64,000 nucleotides of DNA from an uncultured Bacilli bacterium (GCA_934096985.1 CAKONC010000003.1:1-64000), one strand, 5' to 3'. Positions 1-9,186 are shown, counted from the first letter of the stretch. The notes: a model not told the origin generated them from the letters alone. Translations and numbers: made by a program.

Positions 1-320
1 TCTGTATCACTAGTTTGTAAAACACCATCTTTATAGTAATTTACTGTATAGCTAATTTCCTTTGTTTGACTTTCATCAAGAACATAGTAAACATCAATTA
101 CGTCTCCATTTTTGAAAGTTTCAGGAATAACACTAGGATTAGTTTTATCAAATTTATAACCAACATATTTGTTTGTTACATTGATTTTGCTAGTGTCTAC
201 TTTTCCTGTAGTATCTAAAACTTGTATTGTCTTAGTTACTTTTTCTGTATCACTAGTTTGTAAAACACCATCTTTATAGTAATTTACTGTATAGCTAATT
301 TCCTTTGTTTGACTTTCATC
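1..320 (-). repeat. Direct repeat within the VWA gene, 243-bp period
   Basis: Bases 1-77 and 244-320 are identical, and similarity continues beyond both. The period of 243 bp is exactly 81 codons, so copy number can change without breaking the frame. The array probably continues to the left of the window. Confidence 0.9.
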
Positions 321-1712
321 TGCAACATAATAAACTTTTATTACGTTTTCTTTTTTAGAACTTATAACAGAAGTTTTATCTGGAGTAGCTTTATCAAATT
401 TATAACCATATTTTGTATTAGCTTTAATTTTTTCATCAGTTACACCAAATTCTTTACCTTTTGCAAGTGTGCCTGTTTCTGTTAAATCTGCATCTTTAAC
501 ATTATTATAATAATATTCAATAGTATAATCGTATTTATCTACTTCCCAATATACTTCAGGATTTTCATCACAAGTAATAGTTTTTTCATTACCTTGTGAA
601 TCAGTATAACTTAAAGTAAATCCAGCATTTGTGGCATACCAACCATCATCAGTAATTTTGTCTTCATCAATTGTAATATCAAATGAGAATACTTTACCTT
701 TTTCTGTAATGTCAAATTTTTCACTTGTATAAGTTTTGCCTTGAGCGTCTGTCATTACAAATTTTGCACCAATATTATCAGTTAAAGTTGCATTAGTACC
801 AGCATCAGCTTTACCTATTATAGTGGCAATATCAGTAAATTTATTTACAATTGTTGTAGGATCTGATAAATATACATGATCTGCACCTGAAGCTACTTCA
901 CTTAATATTGTACCATTGTAATCATATCCAATAGCAAATACTTCAGCGCTTTTTTGAACTGTTTTAGCCATTTCTTTTGTCTTGGCTTCAGTAGTAGCGT
1001 CCATGTATGAGCCTGGGCCTTGTGTATAACCGTCTTCATCATAATATAATGTTGGTTCACCATCACTTATTACAACAACATATTTAATAGCGTCTTTTTT
1101 TACATTTGATGCTGTTAATAATTTATTTGCTTCATAAAGTCCAGCATGTAAGTTTGTTCCACCCTTTGGTTTTCCAAATTTTACATTAGAGAAATCTTTA
1201 TTATCGAAATCTCTTAAAACTGTAGCATCATTATAGGCATTATCAAATATTCCTAAAAAACCATCTTCATCAGCAAATGTTACAAGAGCAATCTTTGCGT
1301 TTGGTAATTTTTTATGTAATGTTGAAGCAAATGTTTTTGCACCATTAACAGCGCTTGTCCATTTTGCATCTTTAGAGCAATTAGAACTATTACACATAGA
1401 ATTAGATTTATCAAGAACTACAACAGCATAAACATCTTTTTTATTTGAAGTTTCTGTTTTAACACTTTTACCTTTTACTTCAAAGGTAACATTGTATTTA
1501 CCCTCTACATCAGTTTTAGATACTGTTTTAGTAACTTGCACATCACCATCTTCAGCTAAACTACCTTTAGTTACAGTAACACTTTTATTACTAATTTGAT
1601 TACCTAATCTTAAATCACCTTTCTGTTCTTTATATTCTGCAAAAACCACAGTTGAAACTACTACTGCAACAAGAACAATTGCACTAGTAAAAAAATATTT
1701 TAGTTTCTTCAT
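1..1712 (-). CDS. VWA-domain surface protein with tandem MucBP/Mub-like repeats (3' end beyond window)
   Basis: The reading frame starts at the ATG at 1712-1710 behind a good AGGAGG site and runs off the left edge, so the C-terminus is unseen. My translation gives a signal peptide (MKKLKYFF..., cleavage near VFA-EY) and then a von Willebrand A domain. Its MIDAS residues are visible as DKSNS, GGTNLH and ISDGEP. After the VWA domain come beta-rich repeats of about 81 residues containing ISYTVNYYKDG and KFDK, which resemble MucBP/Mub or SpaA-type repeats. Two copies are nearly identical in DNA. VWA plus repeats is typical of adhesins or pilus-tip proteins. The sortase and TasA-like gene just upstream fit a surface role, but an LPXTG-type signal cannot be checked here. 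It has its own promoter. Confidence 0.85.
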   Translation of the reverse strand, partial: MKKLKYFFTSAIVLVAVVVSTVVFAEYKEQKGDLRLGNQISNKSVTVTKGSLAEDGDVQVTKTVSKTDVEGKYNVTFEVKGKSVKTETSNKKDVYAVVVLDKSNSMCNSSNCSKDAKWTSAVNGAKTFASTLHKKLPNAKIALVTFADEDGFLGIFDNAYNDATVLRDFDNKDFSNVKFGKPKGGTNLHAGLYEANKLLTASNVKKDAIKYVVVISDGEPTLYYDEDGYTQGPGSYMDATTEAKTKEMAKTVQKSAEVFAIGYDYNGTILSEVASGADHVYLSDPTTIVNKFTDIATIIGKADAGTNATLTDNIGAKFVMTDAQGKTYTSEKFDITEKGKVFSFDITIDEDKITDDGWYATNAGFTLSYTDSQGNEKTITCDENPEVYWEVDKYDYTIEYYYNNVKDADLTETGTLAKGKEFGVTDEKIKANTKYGYKFDKATPDKTSVISSKKENVIKVYYVADESQTKEISYTVNYYKDGVLQTSDTEKVTKTIQVLDTTGKVDTSKINVTNKYVGYKFDKTNPSVIPETFKNGDVIDVYYVLDESQTKEISYTVNYYKDGVLQTSDT

Positions 1713-1739
1713 AAACCAAAAACCTCCTGATGGTTTACT

Positions 1740-1768
1740 ATACTACCATACAAAAATATTATTGTCAA
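1740..1768 (-). promoter_or_regulatory. Promoter of the VWA gene
   Basis: On the minus strand, TTGACA (1768-1763) and TAGTAT (1745-1740) are separated by 17 bp and lie just upstream of the AGGAGG and ATG of the VWA gene. This is a near-consensus vegetative promoter. Confidence 0.75.
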
Positions 1769-1820
1769 TCAACATTTTCCTTTCTCTAGTAGTATAGAAA
1801 TAAATATTTAAATTTATACA

Positions 1821-1847
1821 AAAAAAAACCAAATTTTGGAAAATTTG
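1821..1847 (-). terminator. Rho-independent terminator after the sortase/TasA-like genes
   Basis: Minus-strand hairpin with CAAATTT and AAATTTG arms followed by a run of T. It closes the transcript that contains the sortase, the TasA-like gene and the decayed module. Confidence 0.7.
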
Positions 1848-1867
1848 ATTAATTTATTTTAAATTAT

Positions 1868-2290
1868 TTATTTAATTCTATATGGATTACTTAAGATTCC
1901 ATTTCCCGTAAGTTCAATGTTAGTGTCTAAATTTAAGACAGGACGAACAGAACCAAGATTAGAATAAGCACTTTCATATATGTATCCATTCGAATTGACA
2001 ATATACGTATGACTTCCTGAACTATATGATGGAGAAATTGTCCATTCAAAATTATTAATAAAATTTTTATTGTACAGCAAATTTTGTATTGAACATTTTT
2101 CCACATCAAGTTGAATCTTAACAGAACTATTATTTGAATAGCTAACTATACTTCCAACACAATCACTTGCCATTACCACATACATACATTAATTCTACTT
2201 TTCCATCAAATACTTGATTATTCTAAAAGTATTATCTTCGGCACATGTTCCTGATAAATTATAATCTAAACATATATAATTATCTGGTTA
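1868..2290 (-). pseudogene. Decayed C-terminal module of a surface protein
   Basis: Directly after the stop of the TasA-like gene the same frame reads PDNYICLDYNLSGTC...FRII, with no start codon. It then hits stops near 2190-2215. A second frame there reads FDGKVELMYV, after which the first frame resumes as a 105-residue stretch ending in EWTISP...SVRPVLNLD...SNPYRIK. Two compensating frameshifts plus an in-frame stop therefore disrupt what looks like one module. From memory of related genomes, this module (FRII.VFDGKVKL ... EWTISR ... VRPVLYL ... SDPYRI) recurs fused to TasA-like or pilin-like proteins. The copy also looks internally shortened. The 105-residue piece could be translated from ATG 2185, but no clear ribosome site supports that. 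Confidence 0.7.
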
Positions 2291-2974
2291 AGTTCCTTCA
2301 CAGTTTAAATTATCAACATATATTTTCCCTGTAAAAGCTTTACCTGCAAGCTGAGATTGAAACGCATCTAAATTATAATATCTTGCAGTTACTTTAAATG
2401 TTTGTGTGCTTTCACTGCCACCATTATTTGTTATTGTAGCACCTGTTACAAGTTTTATTTTTGCACCAGTAGTACTAGTTTTTGCTATCCAACCCTTTGA
2501 TGTACTATAATCAATGTTTGTTTCTTCAACAAAAGGATTTGATGTACCAGTTGGTCCTTCCACTTCAAAAGTTATTTCTTTATTAGCACCACTTGTTTTA
2601 GTAGTTGGGCTTACTCCATATATATTTGAGCTTAAATCATATTCAAATACTACATCATAAGTACACCTTGTACTAACATCTGATGTACCAAATAAAGACA
2701 CATTAATTGTAGCAACGTTTTCAGCAATTGCTACTGTATTATTTGAATCAAAATCAGTCATATTTGCAGCAGGTACCTGTAGATTTAAATCTGAACTGCT
2801 TGTTACAAATGATATATTTCCTGGAGCAGAGGCATTAATATTTACTGCTACAGAGCCATTTAAATCTAAATTAAATTTACCCAAAAAAGCAAATGATGCT
2901 GAAACCACTATTGTAATTAACATAAATATTGCTAAAATTGAATATATATTTAATTTCTCTCTATTATCCTTCAT
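2288..2974 (-). CDS. TasA/camelysin-like surface filament protein
   Basis: A 228-residue secreted protein. The N-terminus (MKDNREKLNIYSILAIFML...) has a short basic stretch, a hydrophobic helix of about 20 residues and then SFAFLG, as in SipW-dependent signal peptides of the TasA/CalY group. The rest is beta-rich, low in cysteine and rich in Thr, Asn and Val, ending in AFTGKIYVDNLNCEGT. TasA-like proteins form extracellular fibres or act as minor pilins. The function is inferred from architecture and not from a catalytic motif. It lies downstream of the sortase in the same direction (57-bp gap, with a terminator-like hairpin between). The stop is followed in frame by the decayed module, so this protein may once have been longer. 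Confidence 0.6.
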   Translation of the reverse strand: MKDNREKLNIYSILAIFMLITIVVSASFAFLGKFNLDLNGSVAVNINASAPGNISFVTSSSDLNLQVPAANMTDFDSNNTVAIAENVATINVSLFGTSDVSTRCTYDVVFEYDLSSNIYGVSPTTKTSGANKEITFEVEGPTGTSNPFVEETNIDYSTSKGWIAKTSTTGAKIKLVTGATITNNGGSESTQTFKVTARYYNLDAFQSQLAGKAFTGKIYVDNLNCEGT

Positions 2975-3013
2975 AAGAATATTTTAACACATTTCAATTT
3001 ATATAGGAATATT

Positions 3014-3033
3014 AAAAAAGCACAAAATGTGCT
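3014..3033 (-). terminator. Terminator overlapping the sortase stop
   Basis: Minus-strand hairpin with AGCACA and TGTGCT arms, a three-base loop, then six T. It begins at the sortase stop codon and could partly uncouple the TasA-like gene from the sortase transcript. Confidence 0.7.
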
Positions 3034-3757
3034 AAATAATTTCTTTTGCTATAACAAGCATATATTTATTTTTATATTTACTATATTCTTTTAAATTACT
3101 ACATGTCTGAATTATTAATAAATTATCATTTACACTTACATTTATACCAGTTTCATAAAATGATTTGTTTTTAAGTTTTTGATAATGTGCCTCTTTTTCT
3201 TCTGCAGAAGAAAAATTTATTTTCATATAATCCCAATCTTTAGTTTCTACGTATGCAGAAAAAATTTGATATTTTCTTACTTTTTTAGTAGTAGAAATAT
3301 AAACGTATTGATGAGCCTTATAATAATCTTCATTTACATAATTTTCAATAATCATTATTGGGAGCATGTAATTCGGAGAACTATGACCAAATATTAAAAG
3401 TTTTTCACTTTCATCAATATCTATTCTATAATCCAAAAAAATTGAACCATTTATATTGTAGGTTTTATCTGGTAAATGATTTAAATAATAACTATTATCC
3501 TTCCCTTGCATTATTACAGTATTAAAATTAGTATCATTTATTTGAATGCTTCCTACAACATCATCATTATTATATTCTTTTTTTAATGACGTAATTTTTT
3601 CCTCATATACTTCTTCTTTATTGTTTGGTAAATCTTTTGATACTAAAATAAAATTATCATATTTACCAACGTTATAATATTCTAAAACAAAATATAATGA
3701 TAAAAATATAAGTACTATAATAGGAATTATTACTAATAATTTATTAATAATTTTCAT
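3032..3757 (-). CDS. Class B-type sortase, catalytic Arg not evident
   Basis: A 241-residue membrane-anchored transpeptidase-like protein with an N-terminal TM segment (residues about 7-27). Class B features are VGSIQINDTNFNTVIMQGKDNSYYLNH, the catalytic His in LIFGHSS, RKYQIFSAYVET, and the catalytic Cys in LIIQTCSN. After the Cys the expected Arg of the last strand (as in SrtB, R.VVVAK) is absent: the segment is NKYMLVIAK, with Lys-Tyr where Arg is expected. RBS AAGGAAG precedes the ATG. Sortases cleave a C-terminal sorting motif and attach the protein to peptidoglycan or to another pilin. Likely clients are the neighbouring TasA-like and VWA proteins, but no sorting signal is visible in the parts seen. 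Confidence 0.85.
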   Translation of the reverse strand: MKIINKLLVIIPIIVLIFLSLYFVLEYYNVGKYDNFILVSKDLPNNKEEVYEEKITSLKKEYNNDDVVGSIQINDTNFNTVIMQGKDNSYYLNHLPDKTYNINGSIFLDYRIDIDESEKLLIFGHSSPNYMLPIMIIENYVNEDYYKAHQYVYISTTKKVRKYQIFSAYVETKDWDYMKINFSSAEEKEAHYQKLKNKSFYETGINVSVNDNLLIIQTCSNLKEYSKYKNKYMLVIAKEII

Positions 3758-3781
3758 AAGGTTTCTTCCTTTTCAAAAAAG

Positions 3782-3811
3782 ATTATAGCATTATTATATT
3801 ATATATGTAAA
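3782..3811 (-). promoter_or_regulatory. Promoter of the sortase gene, extended -10
   Basis: Minus strand: TTTACA, 18 bp, then TGCTATAAT. It lies 25 bp upstream of the sortase start, in the region divergent from uvrB. Confidence 0.65.
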
Positions 3812-3908
3812 CTAAAAATATTATATTTCATAATTCTTATTTTATTAGGTAAACTATATTTATAAAGTTTTTAATTGATGGTAAAATATTAAGGAAAAGG
3901 AGATTATT

Positions 3909-5858
3909 ATGTTTAAATTAGTTTCTAAATATAAACCTGCGGGAGATCAAAATAATGCAATTGAAAAGCTTACTGAAGGCGTAAATAATAATGAAAAACA
4001 TCAAGTTTTATTGGGAGCAACTGGAACTGGAAAGACATTTACAATTGCTAATGTAATTGCTAAAACAGGAAAACCAACTTTAGTTTTATCTCATAATAAA
4101 ACTTTGGCTGGACAACTTTATGCAGAGCTTAAGGAAATGTTTCCTGAAAACCATGTTGAATATTTTGTTTCATATTACGATTATTATCAACCCGAAGCAT
4201 ATGTTCCTTCATCAGATACATATATTGAAAAAGATTCTTCGATAAATGATGAAATTGATGAACTTAGACATAAAGCAACATCTGCATTAATTAATTATAA
4301 AGATGTCATTGTAGTGTCAAGTGTATCATGTATTTACAATATTGGACAAAAAGAAGATTATGAAAAAAACATGTTTGTTATAAATTTAAATGATAATTTT
4401 TCTAGAAATTACATTATTTCCAAACTCGTAGATATGACATATGAAAGAAATGAAATGGATTTTCATCGTGGTACATTTAGAGTTCGTGGAAATAGTATAG
4501 ATATTGTTCCCATAAATGAAAAAAGTGAGGCTATTAAAATTACCCTGGAAGATGATATTGTTTCTTCGATTGTAATATTTGACCCACTTACAGGTAGCGT
4601 ACTTAAAAGAAAGCAAACAGTAATTATTTCTCCAGCATCTTTATTTGTCACAAGTAAAGAAACTTTAGAAATTGCTACGAAAAATATTGAAATTGAACTT
4701 CAGGAAAGGCTTAAAGAATTACACGAGCAAAATAAATTAATCGAAGAACAACGACTTAAAGAAAGAACTAATTATGACATTGAAATGCTAAGAGAAACAG
4801 GATTTTGTAATGGAATTGAAAACTACTCAAGGCATTTATCTTTGAAAAAAGAGGGAGAAACCCCTACGACACTTATGGATTTTTTCCCTAAAGATTATTT
4901 ACTTGTTATTGATGAAAGTCATGTTACCCTTCCCCAAGTAAGAGCCATGTATAATGGTGATAGAATGCGTAAACAAACTTTAGTCGATTATGGATTTAGA
5001 CTTCCAAGTGCTCTTGATAATAGGCCTTTAAAATTTGATGAATTTAATGATAAAATAAATGAAGTTATTTATGTATCCGCAACTCCCGGAGACTATGAAC
5101 TATCACTTACTAATAACAAATATATTGAACAAATAATTAGACCTACAGGTCTTTTAGACCCAACTATCGAAGTTAAGAAAACCGAAGGACAAATTGACGA
5201 TATTGTTTCACAAATAAATAAATGTAAAGAAAATAATGAAAGAGTTTTAATTACTACACTTACTATTAAAATGAGTGAAGAATTAACTGATTACTTAAAA
5301 AGTTTAAACATCAAAGTTGCCTATTTACATAATGAAGTAAAAACTTTAGAAAGACTTAAAATTATTCATGATTTAAGAGCTGGTGTATATGATTGTATCG
5401 TAGGGATCAATCTTTTAAGAGAGGGACTTGATATTCCCGAGGTAAGTCTAATATGTATACTTGACGCTGATAAACAAGGATTTTTAAGAAGTACCAGAAG
5501 TTTAATTCAAACTATTGGTAGGGCTGCAAGAAATAAAAATGGTCATGTTATAATGTATGCTGATAATTATAGTGAAGCTATGAATGAGGCTATTAAAGAA
5601 ACCCAAAGAAGAAGAAAAATCCAAGAGGAATACAACACTTTACATAATATTACACCACAGACAATTATTAAAAGTATTAAAGAACTTCCTACAACCGATG
5701 AAACAAATGGCAAAACAAAAACTAAATTAAGTAAAAAAGATAAAGCTGAAATAATTATAAAACTTGAAAATGAAATGAGAGAGTCCGCTAAAAATCTTGA
5801 CTTTGAAAAAGCAATGGAATTAAGGGATATTCTTTTTGAAATCAAAGGTTCAAAATAA
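3909..5858 (+). CDS. uvrB: Excinuclease ABC subunit B
   Basis: A 649-residue, full-length UvrB, the damage-verification helicase-like subunit of nucleotide excision repair; it works with UvrA (encoded at 12.4-15.2 kb) and UvrC (not in the window). Walker A GATGTGKT is near residue 39, followed by the beta-hairpin region YYDYYQPEAYVP. Further motifs are DESHVT, the helicase motif GLDIPEVSL.CILDADKQGFLR, and QTIGRAARN. The C-terminal UVR motif (AEIIIKLENEMRESAKNLDFEKAMELRD) binds UvrC. RBS AAAAGGAG precedes the ATG. The gene may be co-transcribed with the carboxypeptidase 35 bp downstream. Confidence 0.99.
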   Translation: MFKLVSKYKPAGDQNNAIEKLTEGVNNNEKHQVLLGATGTGKTFTIANVIAKTGKPTLVLSHNKTLAGQLYAELKEMFPENHVEYFVSYYDYYQPEAYVPSSDTYIEKDSSINDEIDELRHKATSALINYKDVIVVSSVSCIYNIGQKEDYEKNMFVINLNDNFSRNYIISKLVDMTYERNEMDFHRGTFRVRGNSIDIVPINEKSEAIKITLEDDIVSSIVIFDPLTGSVLKRKQTVIISPASLFVTSKETLEIATKNIEIELQERLKELHEQNKLIEEQRLKERTNYDIEMLRETGFCNGIENYSRHLSLKKEGETPTTLMDFFPKDYLLVIDESHVTLPQVRAMYNGDRMRKQTLVDYGFRLPSALDNRPLKFDEFNDKINEVIYVSATPGDYELSLTNNKYIEQIIRPTGLLDPTIEVKKTEGQIDDIVSQINKCKENNERVLITTLTIKMSEELTDYLKSLNIKVAYLHNEVKTLERLKIIHDLRAGVYDCIVGINLLREGLDIPEVSLICILDADKQGFLRSTRSLIQTIGRAARNKNGHVIMYADNYSEAMNEAIKETQRRRKIQEEYNTLHNITPQTIIKSIKELPTTDETNGKTKTKLSKKDKAEIIIKLENEMRESAKNLDFEKAMELRDILFEIKGSK

Positions 5859-5892
5859 TTTGATATTATGATAAAATATTGGAAAGGTAGAT

Positions 5893-6978
5893 ATGGTGAA
5901 AAGAAGAAAAAAAATTAAAAAAAGTGGAATTTTATTTATATTAATAATAGTCTTTATAATAGGTTTTTTCTTATTTAATAAAAAAGATGATAAACCTAGT
6001 AATAAAACTATATCAATTATGAAAGAAAATAATATTGATGAAAAGTATTATTCTAAAACTTTAGAATATGTTTTACTTAATGGAATATATGATGAAAAGT
6101 ATTTAAACGAATATAAAGATATAGAGTTTAATAACGAAGACAATTTTGAAAGTATTTTAACTACATTTCTTCCTAAAGGATATAAAGGAAAAGAAATAAA
6201 TTATATTTTAAAATTAAGTGACAAAAACATTGATATTTTAAAGAGCAAAGACTACAAAGATATAAGCAATTATTATCAATATAAAAATTTTGATGCAAGT
6301 AAAATAGAAAGATATAATGATTATAAAACTTTAAGTGATGAAAGTTATCAAAACGTTATAACTATGGTAAATATTAATATTGATTTGCCTTATTATAGTG
6401 ATACTAAAATGGTCGAAAATGCTGATGATGTACTTGTTCTTGTAAATAAATATAATTATCTTCCTAAAGGTTATAAACCAAGTGATTTAGACTATCTTGA
6501 TGGAGCTTATGGTAATAAAGTTCCTATTAGGAAAATTATTAAAGAATCATTTCTAGCTTTACAAGAAAGTGCTAAAAACGAAATTAATATAACATTAATG
6601 CCTACGACAGCATTTAGAGAGGAAAACTTTCAAGAAACACTTTATAATAACTATGTAAAATCATACGGTAAAAGTGATGCTGATACATTTTCCGCAAGGC
6701 CTGGATATTCAGAACATCAAACTGGACTTGCTATAGATCTTAAAAATATTGCTATAAAAGGAAATGTTAGATTAACTGATGAAAACTATGACTGGCTTGA
6801 AAATAATGCTTATAAATATGGCTTCGTAGTGCGTTTTCCTGAAAATAAAGAAAATATTACAGGTTATCAATTTGAAAACTGGCATATTCGTTATGTAGGC
6901 AAAGAAAATGCTAAAATAATGTACGAAGAAAAACTTTGTCTCGAAGAATATATTGATTTGTACATAAAAAATTATTAA
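5893..6978 (+). CDS. Membrane-anchored D-alanyl-D-alanine carboxypeptidase, M15B (VanY-like)
   Basis: A 361-residue protein with an N-terminal basic stretch and TM helix (residues about 9-28), an Asp/Lys/Tyr-rich linker region, and a C-terminal M15 zinc peptidase domain. Zinc and catalytic residues are visible in ARPGYSEHQTGLAIDL (His and Asp) and FENWHIRYVG (His). The family removes the terminal D-Ala from peptidoglycan stem peptides outside the membrane. RBS GGAAAGG precedes ATG 5893. It sits 35 bp after uvrB with no obvious terminator between, so co-transcription is likely although the functions are unrelated. A terminator follows. Confidence 0.92.
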   Translation: MVKRRKKIKKSGILFILIIVFIIGFFLFNKKDDKPSNKTISIMKENNIDEKYYSKTLEYVLLNGIYDEKYLNEYKDIEFNNEDNFESILTTFLPKGYKGKEINYILKLSDKNIDILKSKDYKDISNYYQYKNFDASKIERYNDYKTLSDESYQNVITMVNINIDLPYYSDTKMVENADDVLVLVNKYNYLPKGYKPSDLDYLDGAYGNKVPIRKIIKESFLALQESAKNEINITLMPTTAFREENFQETLYNNYVKSYGKSDADTFSARPGYSEHQTGLAIDLKNIAIKGNVRLTDENYDWLENNAYKYGFVVRFPENKENITGYQFENWHIRYVGKENAKIMYEEKLCLEEYIDLYIKNY

Positions 6979-7005
6979 TGTAATGGTTTAACTATTACAT
7001 TTTTT
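6979..7005 (+). terminator. Terminator of the uvrB-carboxypeptidase unit
   Basis: Arms TGTAAT and ATTACA are followed by a T run. It faces the minus-strand terminator of the next operon. Confidence 0.8.
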
Positions 7006-7012
7006 ATTGCAT

Positions 7013-7034
7013 AAAAAAAGGAAGTTAAACTTCC
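7013..7034 (-). terminator. Terminator of the cysS-yugP unit
   Basis: Minus-strand hairpin with GGAAGTTTAACTTCC and seven T after it, overlapping the stop of the zinc peptidase gene. Confidence 0.85.
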
Positions 7035-7699
7035 TAGTCTCTATCTTTTGCCATTAAAATAAGTCTTAATATTTGAATTGCACTTGCTAAAACACCTGCT
7101 ACATAAGTTAGTGCTGCACTTACTAATACCTTTTTAACTCCACTTTTTTCATCTTTATTAGCAAGTTTTAAAGTATCAATTTCTTTTCCTGCTCTTTTAC
7201 TTGCATTAAACTCAACTGGTAAAGTTATTATTTGAAATAATAATCCAAGTGCTGTTAAAGCAATACCTATATATACTAAATTAAGTGCTTCAGATAAAAA
7301 GCCAATAAGAATAATATAATATGAAATTGATGTTGCAATATTTACTATTGGATAAATAAATGAACGTAGTCTTAAGAAAAAATATCCTTCTTTATCTTGA
7401 AGTGCATGTCCACATTCGTGAGCGGCAATAGCAATTGAAGCAACACTATCACTTTGATAAACATTGTGAGAAAGTCTAATTACTTTTCTATTAGGATCAT
7501 AATGATCGGTTAAATAACCATTTGTTTCAACAACATAAATATCTGAAAGGCCATTTTTTTCAAGTATCTTTCTTGCTACATCTCCACCATTTAAACCACA
7601 ATTGTTTATTTTTTTAGAATATACCCCATAATTAATCCTAACAAATATATCTGCCACTAAAGGAACAATTAGAACAATTAAAAATAGTATTAAATCCAT
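7034..7699 (-). CDS. YugP-type membrane zinc metallopeptidase
   Basis: A 221-residue membrane protein. N-terminal TM helix, then NGYLTDHYDPNRKVIRLS and the zinc motif AAHECGHALQ (HExxH), then three more hydrophobic segments. Family members are close to 225-230 residues, so it is full length. The family belongs to the neutral zinc metallopeptidases with cytoplasmic or membrane active sites; the substrate is unknown. The start overlaps the cysS stop as TAATG, so translation is coupled. Confidence 0.92.
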   Translation of the reverse strand: MDLILFLIVLIVPLVADIFVRINYGVYSKKINNCGLNGGDVARKILEKNGLSDIYVVETNGYLTDHYDPNRKVIRLSHNVYQSDSVASIAIAAHECGHALQDKEGYFFLRLRSFIYPIVNIATSISYYIILIGFLSEALNLVYIGIALTALGLLFQIITLPVEFNASKRAGKEIDTLKLANKDEKSGVKKVLVSAALTYVAGVLASAIQILRLILMAKDRD

Positions 7700-9087
7700 T
7701 ATTTCACCTCATATGTAGTACCCTCTCTAGTATCTTTTAATAAAATACCTTTTGAAAGTAGCTCTTCTCTAATTGAATCAGCCAAAGCAAAATCTTTATT
7801 TTCTTTTGCTATACGTCTTTTTTCAATCATTTCATTTATATAATTTTCATCTAAATTATGAGTTTTCTCTTTTGTTAAATCAAGTGATAAAACTTCATCC
7901 CACTTACTAATAAGCTCATATTTTGTAATATCATTTGTATGGTCGTCTTTAAGTAAATCATATAATAGTGTAATTGCATTTGCAGTATTTAAATCATCAT
8001 TTAGATATTCAGTAAATTTATTATTATAAAACTCATATGCATCAGAGTTTACATTACCTTCTTTTTTCAAAGATAATATTTTATTTTTTAATTTTTTATA
8101 AGCAATTTCAGCTCCATCAAGGGAAGCATAAGAAAATGTAAGTTGTCTTCGATAATGAGATTGTAAACACATAAATCTAAATGAAAGTGGATCATAACCT
8201 TTTTGAATTAATGTTTGAACGGTTAAAATATCACCCTTACTTTTACTCATCTTACCAGATTCATCATTTAAATGTTCATTATGAAACCAATAATTACACC
8301 ATTTATGTCCTAAATAACTTTCTGATTGAGCAATCTCATTTGTATGATGTGGAAAAATATTATCAACTCCTCCACCATGAATATCTAAATGCTCTCCTAA
8401 ATATTTAATTGAAATTCCAGAGCATTCAATATGCCATCCTGGGTAACCTGTTCCAAATGGAGAATCCCATTTAAGTTCTTGGTCATCAAATTTAGATTTA
8501 GTAAACCATAAAGCAAAGTCAGCTTGATTACGTTTATTTTCATCAAAATCTACTCCATCACGAGCGCCAATTACCATTTCATCTTCTTTGTGATTTGTTA
8601 AAACATAATAGTCTTTTAATTTAGATACATCAAAATAAACATTACCACCAGCTTTATATGCATAGCCAGTATCAAGAAGTTTACTTATAATTTTTATATA
8701 TTCATCTATATTATCTGTAGCGTTGCTTACTATTTCAGGCATTTTACAATTTAGAGCCTTAAAGTCTTCAAAAAATGCATCTTTATAAAAAGCAGCTATA
8801 TCAAGTACTGATTTATGTTCTTTTTTGGCACTTTGAACCATTTTATCATCACCTGAATCACTATCAGATGTTAAGTGACCTACATCAGTTATATTCATAC
8901 ATCTTGTAACATCAAAGCCAATGAATCTTAAAGTTTTATCAAGTATATCATGTCCAATATAATTTCTCATATTACCGATATGTGCATAATGATAAACTGT
9001 TGGACCACATGTATAAAATGTAACCTTTCCCTCTTTCCAAGGAATGAATACTTCTTCTTTATGTGTTAATGTATTATATATTTTCAT
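7699..9087 (-). CDS. cysS: Cysteinyl-tRNA synthetase
   Basis: A 462-residue class I aminoacyl-tRNA synthetase that charges tRNA-Cys. Visible motifs are the zinc-ligand Cys in TFYTCGPTVYHYAHIGNMRNY (which includes the HIGH-type motif HIGN), a second zinc region GWHIECS with HTNEIAQSE, and KMSKSKG. The C-terminal helical domain ends in FALADSIREELLSKGILLKDTREGTTYE, a typical CysS tail. RBS AAGGAGA. It is the first gene of a two-gene unit with the YugP-like peptidase. No T-box leader fits in the short upstream gap. Confidence 0.99.
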   Translation of the reverse strand: MKIYNTLTHKEEVFIPWKEGKVTFYTCGPTVYHYAHIGNMRNYIGHDILDKTLRFIGFDVTRCMNITDVGHLTSDSDSGDDKMVQSAKKEHKSVLDIAAFYKDAFFEDFKALNCKMPEIVSNATDNIDEYIKIISKLLDTGYAYKAGGNVYFDVSKLKDYYVLTNHKEDEMVIGARDGVDFDENKRNQADFALWFTKSKFDDQELKWDSPFGTGYPGWHIECSGISIKYLGEHLDIHGGGVDNIFPHHTNEIAQSESYLGHKWCNYWFHNEHLNDESGKMSKSKGDILTVQTLIQKGYDPLSFRFMCLQSHYRRQLTFSYASLDGAEIAYKKLKNKILSLKKEGNVNSDAYEFYNNKFTEYLNDDLNTANAITLLYDLLKDDHTNDITKYELISKWDEVLSLDLTKEKTHNLDENYINEMIEKRRIAKENKDFALADSIREELLSKGILLKDTREGTTYEVK

Positions 9088-9162
9088 AATCTTTCTCCTT
9101 ATCAGTATATTATACTATATTTTAGTAAAAACCAAAAGGTTATAATTCTAATTTTTGTCTAT

Positions 9163-9186
9163 TAAAAAAGAAGGATTTACCTTCTT
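9163..9186 (-). terminator. Terminator after gltX
   Basis: Minus-strand hairpin GAAGG/CCTTC with a six-T tail at the end of gltX. Confidence 0.8.

Noticed and set aside
1..320. CRISPR-like direct repeat at the left edge
   Set aside because: The repeat is 77 bases or more, at a codon-multiple period, and lies inside a translated beta-rich repeat protein; no short repeats with unique spacers.
3179..3397. Plus-strand ORF opposite the sortase gene, and many similar antisense ORFs (for example 23257-23631, 39699-40178, 42268-42618)
   Set aside because: They lie antisense to clear genes, lack ribosome sites, and have low-complexity composition typical of shadows in AT-rich DNA.
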